The position numbers were made by a program, and so were the translations under genes. DNA of 38,988 nt, taken from positions 1 to 38,988 of the forward strand of contig JAKITC010000014.1 of the NCBI GenBank assembly GCA_021648285.1, written 5' to 3'. Origin of the DNA: Sulfurimonas sp. (GTDB lineage: Bacteria; Campylobacterota; Campylobacteria; Campylobacterales; Sulfurimonadaceae). The notes below the pieces were generated by a model, which did no database searches, had not been told where the DNA came from, and was given only the letters and a program-made list of their open reading frames with translations. This document shows, piece after piece, positions 8,654-17,061 of this stretch (the first letter of the stretch is position 1; every line of letters starts with the position of its first letter).

Positions 8654-9598
8654 TTATGCGTTTAACTTTTCATCTACATATGAGATAACTTGAAGTGCTG
8701 CAACGGCACCATCACCAGCTGCACTAACTACTTGTTTTGGAGCCGCAATACGCATATCTCCTGTTGCATAAAGTCCTGCAACTGAAGTACTCATACTTAT
8801 ATCTACAATCACTTCACCGGCTTTATTCATATCACATAAAAAACTACCATCTTCTTGAATAAGAGTTTGGTTATTTACATCATTGCCAACAAAAGTAAAT
8901 ACACCAGGAATTTCAATATCACGAAGCTCACCATTGTTGTTTTTAACGCGAAGACCTGTAACGCCCATATTATCACCATAGACTTCATCAGGAACTGAAT
9001 TTAAAACAAGTTCAATATTTTCAGTTCTTTTTATGCGTTCAATAGTGTTTGGAGCTGCACGGAATGTATCCCGTCTATGGACAAGGTAAACCTTTGCACA
9101 GATTTTAGCAAGGTGAAGAGTCTCTTCCAATGCTGTGTCGCCACCACCAATAACAGCAACCTCTTTGCCTTTATAGAAAAAACCGTCACAAGTAGCACAT
9201 GTACTTACACCACGACCAAAAAATTCATCTTCGCCAGTAAATCCTGCACGACGAGGATGTGAACCAGTACCAAGGATAACACTGTGTGCATCGGTTGTAC
9301 TTCCATCTTCTTTATGGATTGTAAAAATATCACCATTTTTACTAACACGTGTAATATCTGCCATTTCATGTTTAAGACCAAATTTTTGACACTGCTGGGG
9401 CCATGGTATCATCAAATCCATACCAGATATCTCTCCAGTTACACCAGGGTAGTTTTCTATCTCTGAAGAGTTCATAATTTGCCCACCGGGCATACCTTTT
9501 TCAAACATAGTCACGTTTTCTAAACCACCACGTGTAGTGTATAATCCGGCAGTAAGTCCAGCAGGCCCACCACCAATAATTGCACAATCTAGTACCAT
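8654..9598 (-). CDS. trxB: Thioredoxin reductase
   Basis: An NADPH-dependent flavoprotein that reduces the active-site disulfide of thioredoxin. The 314-residue protein has the FAD motif [10 protein letters not shown] at about residues 9-18, the redox-active CATC at 134-137, the NADPH loop GGGDTALEE, and the HRRDTFRA arginines that recognise the NADP phosphate. The C-terminal FAD segment is GLYATGD. Length is that of the low-molecular-weight bacterial enzyme. Its partner trxA lies upstream on the same strand with one unusual gene between them. The RBS is AAGGAATAT. A 140-base non-coding stretch with several small hairpins precedes it, so it may have its own promoter. Confidence 0.95.
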   Translation of the reverse strand: MVLDCAIIGGGPAGLTAGLYTTRGGLENVTMFEKGMPGGQIMNSSEIENYPGVTGEISGMDLMIPWPQQCQKFGLKHEMADITRVSKNGDIFTIHKEDGSTTDAHSVILGTGSHPRRAGFTGEDEFFGRGVSTCATCDGFFYKGKEVAVIGGGDTALEETLHLAKICAKVYLVHRRDTFRAAPNTIERIKRTENIELVLNSVPDEVYGDNMGVTGLRVKNNNGELRDIEIPGVFTFVGNDVNNQTLIQEDGSFLCDMNKAGEVIVDISMSTSVAGLYATGDMRIAAPKQVVSAAGDGAVAALQVISYVDEKLNA

Positions 9599-9738
9599 TT
9601 ATATATTCCTTAATCATTTATTTATAACGGTATCGGAAGTAATTCCGCTACCTACGCTTGGACCGCTGTGGTCACTCATCGTGGAGAATGCAATTGGTTA
9701 GCATTCCTAGAAGCTTCGCCTTTGGCGAGAGTAAAATT
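9599..9738. other. Hairpin-rich gap between trxB and the thioredoxin-fold gene
   Basis: No gene is visible. Small inverted repeats are present: GAATGC/GCATTC around 9687-9707, TCGCC/GGCGA around 9717-9729, and GTAAAAT/ATTTTAC overlapping the end of the upstream gene. They may end transcription of the gene entering from 9739 or belong to a small dispersed repeat. Confidence 0.4.
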
Positions 9739-10224
9739 TCAGAGTGATTTTACTTGTTTCGACAACTCTTTTAAGTTATCTAGTTTTCGTATCATACTAT
9801 CTTGTTTATAAAGAGTGTCTTTTGTTTTCTTTATAAAAAAAATAGATGGAGATTCATAGATATTAAATCTTTGTATAAAACTAAGAGATGTTCTTGTTCC
9901 AGATCTTAAAAATGTAGTGTTTTGGGAGTTGGGATAAACTTCGTTGTAGTAGTCAATTGCCAGTATTGGAATATTCAAGTCTATGCTCTGTAAAAGAGAG
10001 GCTGTATCTTGCACTTTTGAGCTATAAAAAACCACTATATATTTATCGGCACTTGGAGTAAAAATATCTTTTTTTTCATAAAATACCCACTCTTTAAAGT
10101 CAATAAATTTATATTCTGAAAATTTATAATTAAAGTAGGCAAAGGCTACAGCTATCATAGCCGCACCGAAGAATGAGGCGAGTAATGTAGATAAAGAAAA
10201 GAGGCTTTTGCCCCCTCTAGACAC
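9739..10224 (-). CDS. Membrane-anchored thioredoxin-fold protein lacking CXXC
   Basis: A 161-residue protein with an uncleaved-looking membrane helix at about residues 14-30 (LASFFGAAMIAVAFAYF) and a domain from about residue 62 that reads as a thioredoxin fold: strand YIVVFYSSKV, strand IPILAIDYYNE, and ESPSIFFIKK in the place of the cis-proline strand. The position of the redox CXXC is SSKV, so it should not carry out thiol-disulfide exchange. It lies 18 bases behind trxA and ahead of trxB, which suggests a role near the thioredoxin system, perhaps as a scaffold or sensor. The domain would be periplasmic if the helix is oriented by its basic N-terminus. I do not recognise a named family. 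The fold is inferred from strand pattern alone. Confidence 0.6.
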   Translation of the reverse strand: MSRGGKSLFSLSTLLASFFGAAMIAVAFAYFNYKFSEYKFIDFKEWVFYEKKDIFTPSADKYIVVFYSSKVQDTASLLQSIDLNIPILAIDYYNEVYPNSQNTTFLRSGTRTSLSFIQRFNIYESPSIFFIKKTKDTLYKQDSMIRKLDNLKELSKQVKSL

Positions 10225-10242
10225 TGTATTACTACTTTTGAA

Positions 10243-10563
10243 TTACGCTAAAAGAGCGTCTATTTTTTCTGCTAAAGCAGCTTTAGATTGTGCTCCAACA
10301 ACTTGGTCTACCATCTCACCATTTTTGAAAAACATGATAGTAGGGATAGAACGAATACCAAATTTAACAGCAATCTCTTGCTCTTCATCAGTGTTCACTT
10401 TACAGATTTTAGCCTTACCGTCAAAGTCTTCAGCTAATTCTTCGATTACAGGAGCAATCATACGACAAGGTCCACACCATGGAGCCCAGAAGTCTACTAA
10501 AGATACGCCTTCACTTAATGTTGCTTCAAAATCTGAACCAGTTAATTCTATGTATTTACTCAT
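10243..10563 (-). CDS. trxA: Thioredoxin
   Basis: A classic 106-residue cytoplasmic thioredoxin: VDFWAPWCGPCRM carries the WCGPC active site at about residues 29-33, and RSIPTIMFFKNG carries the cis-proline. It supplies electrons to ribonucleotide reductase, peroxiredoxins and other disulfide enzymes, and is recycled by trxB downstream. The frame extends 33 bases upstream, but the ATG at 10563 has GAGGAAATAAT before it and gives the usual short N-terminus. A TATAAT element lies 32 bases upstream. It is the first gene of the trxA-(thioredoxin-fold)-trxB-dapB-purF run. Confidence 0.97.
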   Translation of the reverse strand: MSKYIELTGSDFEATLSEGVSLVDFWAPWCGPCRMIAPVIEELAEDFDGKAKICKVNTDEEQEIAVKFGIRSIPTIMFFKNGEMVDQVVGAQSKAALAEKIDALLA

Positions 10564-10594
10564 TATTATTTCCTCGTTTATGTTTAATACGAGC

Positions 10595-10600
10595 ATTATA
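10595..10600 (-). promoter_or_regulatory. -10 element for trxA
   Basis: On the minus strand the sequence is TTGTATAATG, a perfect TATAAT about 32 bases before the trxA start codon. A short inverted repeat, CTCGT/ACGAG, lies between it and the ribosome binding site. Confidence 0.55.
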
Positions 10601-10683
10601 CAAGTCTAAGTCTTTAAAAATCCTTTATGAGATTGTTATAAATAATTCTTAATATAAAAAAATCAAACCTTATAACTTTATGG

Positions 10684-11463
10684 TTAAAAGTTTATAAACT
10701 TCCTTTTTCTTTTTTTATAAAAAGCACATTTGGAGTAACCTATACTTTTTGCAATAGCTATGGCTTCATCGCTAAAGAGTCCAACTTGTTCTGGTTTGTG
10801 TGCGTCTGAAGCAAATGTTATCGGAATATCGAGTTTTTTTGCCTCTTTCAAAAGTGATGTTGAAGGATATGCTTCAACTATTGGTTTTCTAAGACCAGCT
10901 ACATTTAGCTCTATTGACATGTCAGCTTTTTTAATTGCTAAAAGCGCATTTTTCGCAATATCGTTTATATCACGATTTGGCATAAATTTAAAAACTTTTA
11001 TTAGGTCTAAATGACCAACTATATCGAAGAGTCTGCTGTTAGCCATCTCTTGGATAGCATTAAAATATTTTTGCCATATTTCATCTATATTTTGATGTTC
11101 ATAGTTACCTATAAATTCAGGATTATCAAATCCCCACTCATCTATAAAATGTATAGAGCCTATTAAATAATCTACATTAGCATTTAGAACTCTTTCATCC
11201 ATATGACCTTTAAGATAATCAACTTCATAACCCAGTAGTATCTCTATTTTGTCTTTGTATTTCTCTTTTGCATTTAACACATCTTTTTCATATTTAGACA
11301 TGTCATCAAAACTCATACGGTATTTTTTATCAAAATCCATTGGCGCATGATCAGAAAAGCCAAAATATTTCACATTACACTCTATAGCCTTTTCAATATA
11401 CTCATTAATATTACCATCTGCATGATTACAAAGTGATGTATGATTATGTAAATCAACTAACAT
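10684..11463 (-). CDS. PHP-family histidinol-phosphatase
   Basis: A 259-residue metal-dependent phosphoesterase of the PHP family, HisJ/HisK type, which makes histidinol from histidinol phosphate. The metal-binding motifs are DLHNHTSLCNHADG at the N-terminus, FGFSDHAP, the GYEVDYL glutamate region, GSIHFIDEWGFD, VGHLDLIK, and the final FASDAHKPEQVG. The set is complete and in the usual order. It starts at an ATG preceded by AGAGG. It is divergent from the cheZ-like gene and separated from trxA by about 120 bases, so it is likely transcribed alone or into trxA. hisIE is also in this window but not adjacent. Other PHP phosphoesterases share the motifs, so the substrate is likely rather than certain. 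Confidence 0.8.
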   Translation of the reverse strand: MLVDLHNHTSLCNHADGNINEYIEKAIECNVKYFGFSDHAPMDFDKKYRMSFDDMSKYEKDVLNAKEKYKDKIEILLGYEVDYLKGHMDERVLNANVDYLIGSIHFIDEWGFDNPEFIGNYEHQNIDEIWQKYFNAIQEMANSRLFDIVGHLDLIKVFKFMPNRDINDIAKNALLAIKKADMSIELNVAGLRKPIVEAYPSTSLLKEAKKLDIPITFASDAHKPEQVGLFSDEAIAIAKSIGYSKCAFYKKRKRKFINF

Positions 11464-11503
11464 TTATAGACCTCTTAAATTTCTTTATAGATATTTATGA
11501 TAT

Positions 11504-11509
11504 TATAGT
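11504..11509 (+). promoter_or_regulatory. -10 element for the cheZ-like operon
   Basis: TATAGT lies 31 bases before the cheZ-like start, in the 77-base gap between this gene and the divergent PHP phosphatase. It differs at one base from TATAAT. The AT-rich flank fits a Campylobacterota housekeeping promoter. Confidence 0.4.
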
Positions 11510-11540
11510 GTTAAAAATTAAATTTAGCTAGGAATTTATA

Positions 11541-12263
11541 ATGACTCAAGAAGAACTAGATGCTTTAATGAGTGGAGATGTTGGTGATATTGAATCTCTA
11601 CCAGAAGAAGAAGTGGCAGAAGAATCCGTTGAGGACACTGACACAGAAGATGATATTACCGAGGAAGAGTTGGTAGCACCAAAAGCAGCTGATGATAAGC
11701 CAGCAGGGTACAGCGAAAAAACAGCTCATCATTGGCCACTTCCTGCAACAGACGAACATAAGATGGTTCATCAACTTGACGATGTTACAAAAGAGAGTGA
11801 AGAAAAAGCTACGGAAATTTTTGACATTATTGAAGGAATTAGTAATGATTTAATGGAAAATGAGGAGAATGAAAATAAAGTTATGGAAGTGCTAAATAGT
11901 AACATAGAATTATTTACAACCTTAAGTGCAAAATTTCCTGATGTTGAAGCTTTTAAAACTCAGTTAGAAAAAAATAGCTCGGCGCAGATTAAAGTTATTG
12001 AATCTTTAGAGACACTTCAAACAAGTGGTGATTCTATAATGAGTGTTATGGATATTATGCAGTATCAAGATATTCACCGTCAAAAAATAGAGCGTGTTAT
12101 AAATGTTATGCGTGCACTTTCAACTTATATGAACTCTCTTTTTGAAGGCAAGATCGATGATGATAAAAGAGTCTCTTCTGCTCAGCATCTGCCAGGCGAT
12201 AAAAGTGGTGATATAGCTTCAGTAGATGATATAGAAGCCTTGCTCGAGCAGTTTGGAGCTTAA
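11541..12263 (+). CDS. cheZ: CheZ-like CheY-P phosphatase
   Basis: A 240-residue, strongly acidic chemotaxis protein. The helix DIMQYQDIHRQKIERVINVM carries D177 and Q181 in the QDxxxQ pattern of CheZ, where the Asp and Gln drive dephosphorylation of CheY-P. The C-terminal tail DDIEALLEQFGA resembles the CheZ helix that grips CheY. The N-terminus TQEELDALMSGD looks like the FliM/FliN-type EEIDALL peptide, so the protein may also meet the flagellar switch. The middle (residues 14-75) is Glu/Asp-rich and probably disordered. I recall a remote CheZ in Campylobacter and Helicobacter in the same gene context, next to a U32 peptidase and purE. Its stop TAA overlaps the next start by one base. Confidence 0.82.
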   Translation: MTQEELDALMSGDVGDIESLPEEEVAEESVEDTDTEDDITEEELVAPKAADDKPAGYSEKTAHHWPLPATDEHKMVHQLDDVTKESEEKATEIFDIIEGISNDLMENEENENKVMEVLNSNIELFTTLSAKFPDVEAFKTQLEKNSSAQIKVIESLETLQTSGDSIMSVMDIMQYQDIHRQKIERVINVMRALSTYMNSLFEGKIDDDKRVSSAQHLPGDKSGDIASVDDIEALLEQFGA

Positions 12264-13555
12264 TGCAAAAAGTAGAACTACTCTCTCCCGCAGGAACATT
12301 AGAAAAATTAAAAATTGCATTTGACTTTGGTGCTGATGCCGTTTATGGTGGGGTTAGTCACTTCTCTCTTCGTATTCGCTCTGGCAAAGAGTTTAGTATG
12401 GAGGAGTTTAAAGAAGGCATAGAATATGCTCATGCAAGAGGAAAAAAAGTTTATACAACAATAAACGGATTTCCATTTAACTCTCAACTAAATTTACTGA
12501 GAAAGCACATATTGGCAATGGCGGAACTAAAACCTGATGCCTTTATTGTTGCAACCCCCGGCGTATTGAAACTTTGCCATGAATTGGCTCCACATATTCC
12601 ACTGCACCTCTCAACCCAAGCTAATGTTATGAATGTATTAGATGCAAAAGTTTACGCAGACCTGGGAGCTACACGTATTATTACAGCCAGAGAAATTTCA
12701 CTCAAAGATTTAGTAGAGATAAAAAAAGAGCTTCCTGAACTTGAACTTGAAGTTTTTATTCATGGTTCTATGTGTTTTGCATATAGTGGAAGGTGCCTTA
12801 TCTCGACTCTACAGAGTGGACGTGTTCCAAATCGTGGAAGTTGTGCGAATGACTGCCGCTTTCCTTATGAGATGTATGCAGCAAACCCTGAGACAGGAAC
12901 ACTTTTTAAACTTGAAGAGGAAGAGGGTGTAGGCACTTACATAATGAATGCAAAAGACCTGAATCTTGCTTCACATGTAAAAGAGATTTTAGACAGCGGT
13001 GTTGTAGATTCTGTTAAAATTGAAGGTCGTACAAAAACATCTTATTATGCGGCCGTGACTGCTAAAGCTTATAGAATGGCCTTAGATGATTATTATGAAA
13101 ATAGGATAGATTCTGATAAATATCAGTATGAACTGCAATCTTTACAAAATCGTGGATACACAGATGCATATTTAGTTTCACGTCCGTTCGAAAAAAATGA
13201 TACACAGAGTTTGGATTTTACCATGCAACTTGGAACTCACCAAGTAAGCGGAGTTGTAAACGAAGAGGGTACTCACTTTTTATGTAAGTACAAAACTCTG
13301 CCAAATGATGAACTTGAAATAGTTGCTCCACTTAATTCACATGTAGAAATTGTAGATAATGAACTCGGCAGTACATATGAAAAAGATGGAAGAGTTTATA
13401 TGAAATTTAAACAGCTTATAGCAGAGAATAAAAAAGTTTGGGATGAAGTTCATAGTGGAAATGTAAACCCTATAAAACTTCCTGTAAAGCTCCCTGCATA
13501 TACATTTTTAAGAATACCTGCATCTCATGACATGTTGAAATATCCTAACAACTAA
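12263..13555 (+). CDS. Peptidase U32-family protein (RNA hydroxylation type)
   Basis: A 430-residue U32 protein. The N-terminal barrel starts ELLSPAGTLEKLKIAFDFGADAVYGG. The family signature is EVFIHGSMCFAYSGRCLIS, followed by GSCANDCRFPYEM; these four cysteines are the expected Fe-S or metal ligands. Members of this branch (YegQ/TrhP-like) are known to hydroxylate tRNA uridine or rRNA cytidine, despite the old protease name. Collagenase activity has been reported for other members. Which applies here is not visible, but length and cysteine pattern favour the RNA-modifying group. The ATG overlaps the cheZ-like stop as TAATG, so the two are translationally coupled. PurE follows after 39 bases with its own promoter. 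Confidence 0.85.
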   Translation: MQKVELLSPAGTLEKLKIAFDFGADAVYGGVSHFSLRIRSGKEFSMEEFKEGIEYAHARGKKVYTTINGFPFNSQLNLLRKHILAMAELKPDAFIVATPGVLKLCHELAPHIPLHLSTQANVMNVLDAKVYADLGATRIITAREISLKDLVEIKKELPELELEVFIHGSMCFAYSGRCLISTLQSGRVPNRGSCANDCRFPYEMYAANPETGTLFKLEEEEGVGTYIMNAKDLNLASHVKEILDSGVVDSVKIEGRTKTSYYAAVTAKAYRMALDDYYENRIDSDKYQYELQSLQNRGYTDAYLVSRPFEKNDTQSLDFTMQLGTHQVSGVVNEEGTHFLCKYKTLPNDELEIVAPLNSHVEIVDNELGSTYEKDGRVYMKFKQLIAENKKVWDEVHSGNVNPIKLPVKLPAYTFLRIPASHDMLKYPNN

Positions 13556-13558
13556 ATA

Positions 13559-13567
13559 TGATATAAT
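13559..13567 (+). promoter_or_regulatory. Extended -10 promoter for purE
   Basis: TGATATAAT is a perfect extended -10 element. It lies just after the U32 stop codon and 27 bases before purE. The same nine bases occur before glyQ and before the TIGR04255 gene. Confidence 0.6.
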
Positions 13568-13594
13568 TCTACAATGAAAATATAGGAAGATTAA

Positions 13595-14092
13595 ATGAAA
13601 TTTGTATCAATTGTAATGGGTTCAAAAAGTGACTATGAAGTAATGAGATCGTGTTCAGATACATTTGAGGCATTTGGAGTTAATTATGAATTAATTATCT
13701 CTTCAGCCCATCGCTCACCTGAGAGAACTACAAAGTATATTCAAGATGCTGAAAAAAAAGGTGCTCAAGTTTTTATTGCTGCTGCCGGTATGGCTGCACA
13801 CTTAGCTGGTGTTTTATCATCTAAAACGGTTAAACCGATTATCGGTGTACCAATGAGCGCATCAGCTCTTGCTGGAATAGATGCACTGCTTTCTACTGTT
13901 CAAATGCCAGCTGGAATGCCAGTTGCTACTGTAGCAATAGGAAAAGCCGGAGCAATTAATTCAGCTTATTTAGCAATGCAGATATTAGCTTTAAGTAATG
14001 AAGAGCTAACTGTAAAGCTTAAAGAAGACCGTATTGCAAAAGCTAAAAAAGTTGAAATGGATTCTATGGAGATTGAAACTATTATCTCTTAG
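13595..14092 (+). CDS. purE: 5-(carboxyamino)imidazole ribonucleotide mutase
   Basis: A class I PurE of 165 residues, moving the carboxyl group of N5-CAIR to carbon 4 in purine synthesis. The N-terminal MGSKSDYEVM and the substrate loop SSAHRSPERT with its catalytic histidine are intact. Further on are AAAGMAAHLAGV, PIIGVPMSASALAGIDALLS and the MPVATVAIGKAGAINSA stretch. Class I enzymes need PurK, which is not in the window. The ATG has AGGAAG upstream. The place between the U32 gene and the small coiled-coil gene matches the arrangement I recall from Campylobacter. Confidence 0.95.
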   Translation: MKFVSIVMGSKSDYEVMRSCSDTFEAFGVNYELIISSAHRSPERTTKYIQDAEKKGAQVFIAAAGMAAHLAGVLSSKTVKPIIGVPMSASALAGIDALLSTVQMPAGMPVATVAIGKAGAINSAYLAMQILALSNEELTVKLKEDRIAKAKKVEMDSMEIETIIS

Positions 14093-14119
14093 TAGTTTTT
14101 ACTAAAAAAGGCATATTGT

Positions 14120-14593
14120 ATGAAGTGGATGAGTGATGAAGAGTATATGGAACTTACAGGTCTAGAACTTACAGCTATTGATGATTTAGCTGATAGAGGC
14201 AAGCTCACTATAAAAGTTGAGGATGGTGTTAGATATATAGACCCATCAAAAGGCTCTCAAGATGTAGTTCCCACTCAACTAAAAGAACTCTCCGCTCGTA
14301 ATACCGGGGAGATGTTAGTTCAGCCGGAGTTTGTTGAAAAAACAATTGGTACTATCATTAACCTTCATGAAAAAGTTCTCGATGCAAAAGACGAGACACT
14401 TGATGCAGTAAGAGTTGAAAATACATTTTTAAAAGAGGCTCTTAACTCACTACAGGAACTTTATGATGAAGACAGAAAAACAATAGCCACATTAACAGAG
14501 CAGCTTAAACTTTCACAACAAGAAGTTGAATTTATGAGAAGAAAATATAAACTTATGTGGAATAAAGCTATAGATGAGCATACTGATAAATAG
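14120..14593 (+). CDS. Conserved small protein: helix-turn-helix-like N-terminus plus coiled coil
   Basis: A 157-residue protein. Residues 1-45 (MSDEEYMELTGLELTAIDDL, then DRGKLTIKVEDGVRYID) have the pattern of an excisionase or MerR-type winged helix. This is followed by a linker and a long coiled coil from about residue 70 to the end, rich in Glu, Lys and Leu. It probably forms dimers. A DNA-binding or scaffold role is possible but only inferred. Genes of this size sit between purE and glyQ in other Campylobacterota as I recall, where they are also hypothetical. AAGG lies before the ATG, and the gene is 27 bases behind purE, likely co-transcribed. Three hairpins follow the stop codon. Confidence 0.7.
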   Translation: MKWMSDEEYMELTGLELTAIDDLADRGKLTIKVEDGVRYIDPSKGSQDVVPTQLKELSARNTGEMLVQPEFVEKTIGTIINLHEKVLDAKDETLDAVRVENTFLKEALNSLQELYDEDRKTIATLTEQLKLSQQEVEFMRRKYKLMWNKAIDEHTDK

Positions 14594-14696
14594 CCTATAA
14601 TGAGCAAAGCTCATTATAACGGCATGGACTAAAGTCCCTACAACCCCCTAAAGCTACAAAAAACAAGTTTTGTGAGAAATAAAAGGTTTATAAAAT
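14594..14696 (+). terminator. Three successive stem-loops before the DUF89 gene
   Basis: The first is a 10-bp perfect stem with an AAA loop, 14596-14618 (TATAATGAGC / GCTCATTATA). GGACT/AGTCC follows near 14625-14636, then ACAAAA/TTTTGT near 14656-14673. No long T-run follows the first, but the third ends in TTTTG. Together they probably end the purE transcript. Confidence 0.45.
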
Positions 14697-15554
14697 ATGA
14701 CTATAGATGAAGCTTGTGTTGGTTGTATAATCAACCAGAGTGTAAAAGTTGCAGATGCTATACACGCGTCAAAATCCCTTTCAAATAAATTAATATCAAC
14801 TGTAACAGATATGAGTAAAGATTTCTCATTTGAAGATAATCCTCCTGAAATTGCTTCTTACGTTTATGAGAAAATGGCAGAGATTGCAAACAAAACTGAC
14901 CTTTATGATGAGGTGAAAGAAGCTTCAACAAAAAAAGCTATTTCATTTGTCCCGCTACTAAAAGATAAACTCTCCGCATCAGATAATAAACTTTTAACTG
15001 CCACTAAAATAGCAGTAGCGGGAAATGTTATAGATTTGGCTGCTGCTGTAGAATTTGATTTAGAAGAGGAATTAGAGAAGATATTTCACACTAATTTTGC
15101 TTACAATGATTTTGACATGTTGAGAGAAAAACTAACAAATGCAAAGAGTGTTTTAGTTATCGGAGATAATGTTGGTGAGCATATTTTTGATTATATGTTT
15201 ATTGAAACTCTTATAGAACTCTATCCACATGTTAAATATTTTTACATGGTAAGAGGCAATCCAATCATCAATGATGTAACAATGCTAGAAGCAAAAGAAG
15301 CTGGTTTTGATGAGCTATGTGAGTTGGTAGACAGTGGAGTGAATACTCCTGGATTTACTTACAATCGAGCAAGCGAGTACTCCCAAGAGCTTTTTGACAG
15401 TGTGGATTTGGTTATCAGCAAGGGTATGGGAAACTATGAGTGTATGAGTCCATCTCACAGAAAAAATATCTGTTTTTTGTTAAAAGTAAAGTGTGATGTT
15501 GTAGCGTCCTCACTCAAAAAAGAAGTTGGAGATATAGTCTGTAAAATGGTGTAG
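14697..15554 (+). CDS. DUF89/ARMT1-like damage-control phosphatase
   Basis: A 285-residue DUF89 protein of the prokaryotic subfamily I. The N-terminal CVGC pair (residues 8-11) is typical of that branch. The metal and substrate site is IGDNVGEHIFDYMF with the Asp-Asn and later Asp, and ISKGMGNYECM is the conserved glycine-rich motif near the end. Family members are metal-dependent phosphatases thought to remove damaged sugar phosphates and related metabolites. No substrate can be read from the sequence. It does not belong to the purE-glyQ pairing I recall from Campylobacter, so it and the next gene look like additions to that block. The gene has no clear strong Shine-Dalgarno except AAAGG about 10 bases before the ATG. 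Confidence 0.8.
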   Translation: MTIDEACVGCIINQSVKVADAIHASKSLSNKLISTVTDMSKDFSFEDNPPEIASYVYEKMAEIANKTDLYDEVKEASTKKAISFVPLLKDKLSASDNKLLTATKIAVAGNVIDLAAAVEFDLEEELEKIFHTNFAYNDFDMLREKLTNAKSVLVIGDNVGEHIFDYMFIETLIELYPHVKYFYMVRGNPIINDVTMLEAKEAGFDELCELVDSGVNTPGFTYNRASEYSQELFDSVDLVISKGMGNYECMSPSHRKNICFLLKVKCDVVASSLKKEVGDIVCKMV

Positions 15555-15571
15555 TAATATACTTACATATA

Positions 15572-16018
15572 TTATTTAAAAGTCATTAGAGCATAACCGT
15601 CATTTTGATAGCCTATTGTATCTATAAAACTGTTTTCAACAATTTTAACAAAAGAAACTACATCCTCCTCGTCTATTGCATTAGCATTTAGACTCATCGC
15701 ACAAACAATTACCTCTACATCTTTTATCTGTGATAATCTTTTTAACTGGTTTTGTGCCTGTTGCATTGTTTCAACCAGATTATCTTCCACAAGTTCATCA
15801 AAATTTACTGAAACAATTGCAGCACAAGAACCGTGAATAGTAAGAGCGAATTTTGTGCTATCTCCATTCTTTTGCATCATATCCATTGTTCTTTCTATCA
15901 AGAACATACGACTTGCTACATAACCTACATTTTTTGAACTACAATCAAAAACAGCTTTGTACTCTTTTGCTGACAAAAGTGTTGAAAAAATCACTAATAA
16001 TAAAAATATATATTTCAT
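15572..16018 (-). CDS. Periplasmic DsrE-like protein
   Basis: A 148-residue protein with a signal peptide (hydrophobic residues 4-16, likely cut after LSA) and a DsrE/DsrF-like fold: strand FALTIHGSCAAIVSVNF, helix LVETMQQAQNQLKRL, strand DVEVIVCAMSLNANAI. Cysteines are at 26, 65 and 106. The last sits where sulfur-relay members keep their reactive cysteine. Related exported DsrE proteins are common in sulfur-oxidising bacteria, and the organism is probably one, but a sulfur role is inferred. It points against its neighbours, between the DUF89 gene and glyQ. Its start at 16018 has a GAGAGT motif upstream. Confidence 0.75.
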   Translation of the reverse strand: MKYIFLLLVIFSTLLSAKEYKAVFDCSSKNVGYVASRMFLIERTMDMMQKNGDSTKFALTIHGSCAAIVSVNFDELVEDNLVETMQQAQNQLKRLSQIKDVEVIVCAMSLNANAIDEEDVVSFVKIVENSFIDTIGYQNDGYALMTFK

Positions 16019-16052
16019 TGACTTACTCTCCTAAATTAAATAAAGTTTGCTT

Positions 16053-16061
16053 TGATATAAT
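16053..16061 (+). promoter_or_regulatory. Extended -10 promoter for glyQ
   Basis: TGATATAAT, a perfect extended -10, lies 30 bases before the glyQ ATG in the gap shared with the divergent DsrE-like gene. Confidence 0.6.
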
Positions 16062-16091
16062 TACAAAATATTTTAAAATAGGTGCTTAAAA

Positions 16092-16973
16092 ATGATAACT
16101 TTTAGCGAGATGTTACTAAAACTACAAGAATTTTGGATGAAGCAAGGGTGTAATATTGTTCAACCTTACGATATTCCATCAGGAGCAGGGACTTTTCATC
16201 CTGCGACATTTCTTCGCTCACTAGATTCAACTCCATGGGCAACAGCTTATGTCGCACCATCTCGCCGTCCAACAGATGGAAGATATGGAGAAAACCCAAA
16301 TAGACTTGGTTCATACTATCAGTTTCAAGCACTTATAAAACCTTCACCTGACAACATTCAAGAACTTTACCTGAAATCTTTAGAATTTTTAGGTCTTGAT
16401 GTTTCACAACATGATATTCGTTTCGTAGAAGACAACTGGGAATCTCCAACACTTGGTGCATGGGGTCTTGGCTGGGAAGTTTGGCTAAACGGTATGGAAG
16501 TTACTCAGTTTACTTACTTCCAGCAAGTTGGAGGAATTGAATGTAATCCTGTAGCTGTTGAAATTACTTACGGAACTGAGAGACTTGCAATGTATCTTCA
16601 GGGTGTTGATAATATTTTTGACATCGTTTGGAATGAAAATGAGCATGGAAAAACTTACTATCGTGATGTTCATAAAGAGAGTGAAATCCAGTTTTCAAAA
16701 TACAACTTTGAAGTAGCAGATACTGACATGTTGTTTCATGAGTTTAATGCAAAGTGTGAAGAGTGTTTAAAAACTTTAGATGCTGGATTACCGCTACCCG
16801 CATATGACCTGTGTATGATGGCATCAAACACATTTAATGTTTTAGATGCAAGAAAAGCTATAAGTCAAACAGAAAGACAAAACTACATGTTAAAAATCCG
16901 TGAACTATCAAAAGGTTGTGCGGAGCTTTATAAAGCACAAGAGGCGGATAGAATAGAGAGAGTTAAGGCGTAA
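16092..16973 (+). CDS. glyQ: Glycyl-tRNA synthetase alpha subunit
   Basis: The catalytic alpha subunit of the bacterial alpha2-beta2 glycyl-tRNA synthetase, which charges tRNA-Gly. The 293-residue length is typical. Visible motifs are [76 protein letters not shown] and [20 protein letters not shown]. The beta subunit gene glyS is not in this window, as usual in Campylobacterota where the two genes are often apart. It has its own extended -10 promoter. A 9-bp palindromic hairpin begins directly after the stop codon, and the accessory DpnI region follows. Confidence 0.97.
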   Translation: MITFSEMLLKLQEFWMKQGCNIVQPYDIPSGAGTFHPATFLRSLDSTPWATAYVAPSRRPTDGRYGENPNRLGSYYQFQALIKPSPDNIQELYLKSLEFLGLDVSQHDIRFVEDNWESPTLGAWGLGWEVWLNGMEVTQFTYFQQVGGIECNPVAVEITYGTERLAMYLQGVDNIFDIVWNENEHGKTYYRDVHKESEIQFSKYNFEVADTDMLFHEFNAKCEECLKTLDAGLPLPAYDLCMMASNTFNVLDARKAISQTERQNYMLKIRELSKGCAELYKAQEADRIERVKA

Positions 16974-16994
16974 TATATTGCATAATGCAATATA
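16974..16994 (+). terminator. Hairpin abutting the glyQ stop codon
   Basis: A perfect 9-bp inverted repeat (TATATTGCA / TGCAATATA) with a three-base loop begins at the base after the stop codon. No T-run follows, so termination strength is uncertain. It also marks the left edge of the accessory region. Confidence 0.4.
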
Positions 16995-17061
16995 ATCATA
17001 CAATAATGTAAAGTTGTATTAGAATCAGATTGTCAGTTGGCGATTTGATTGTTAGTTGTAT

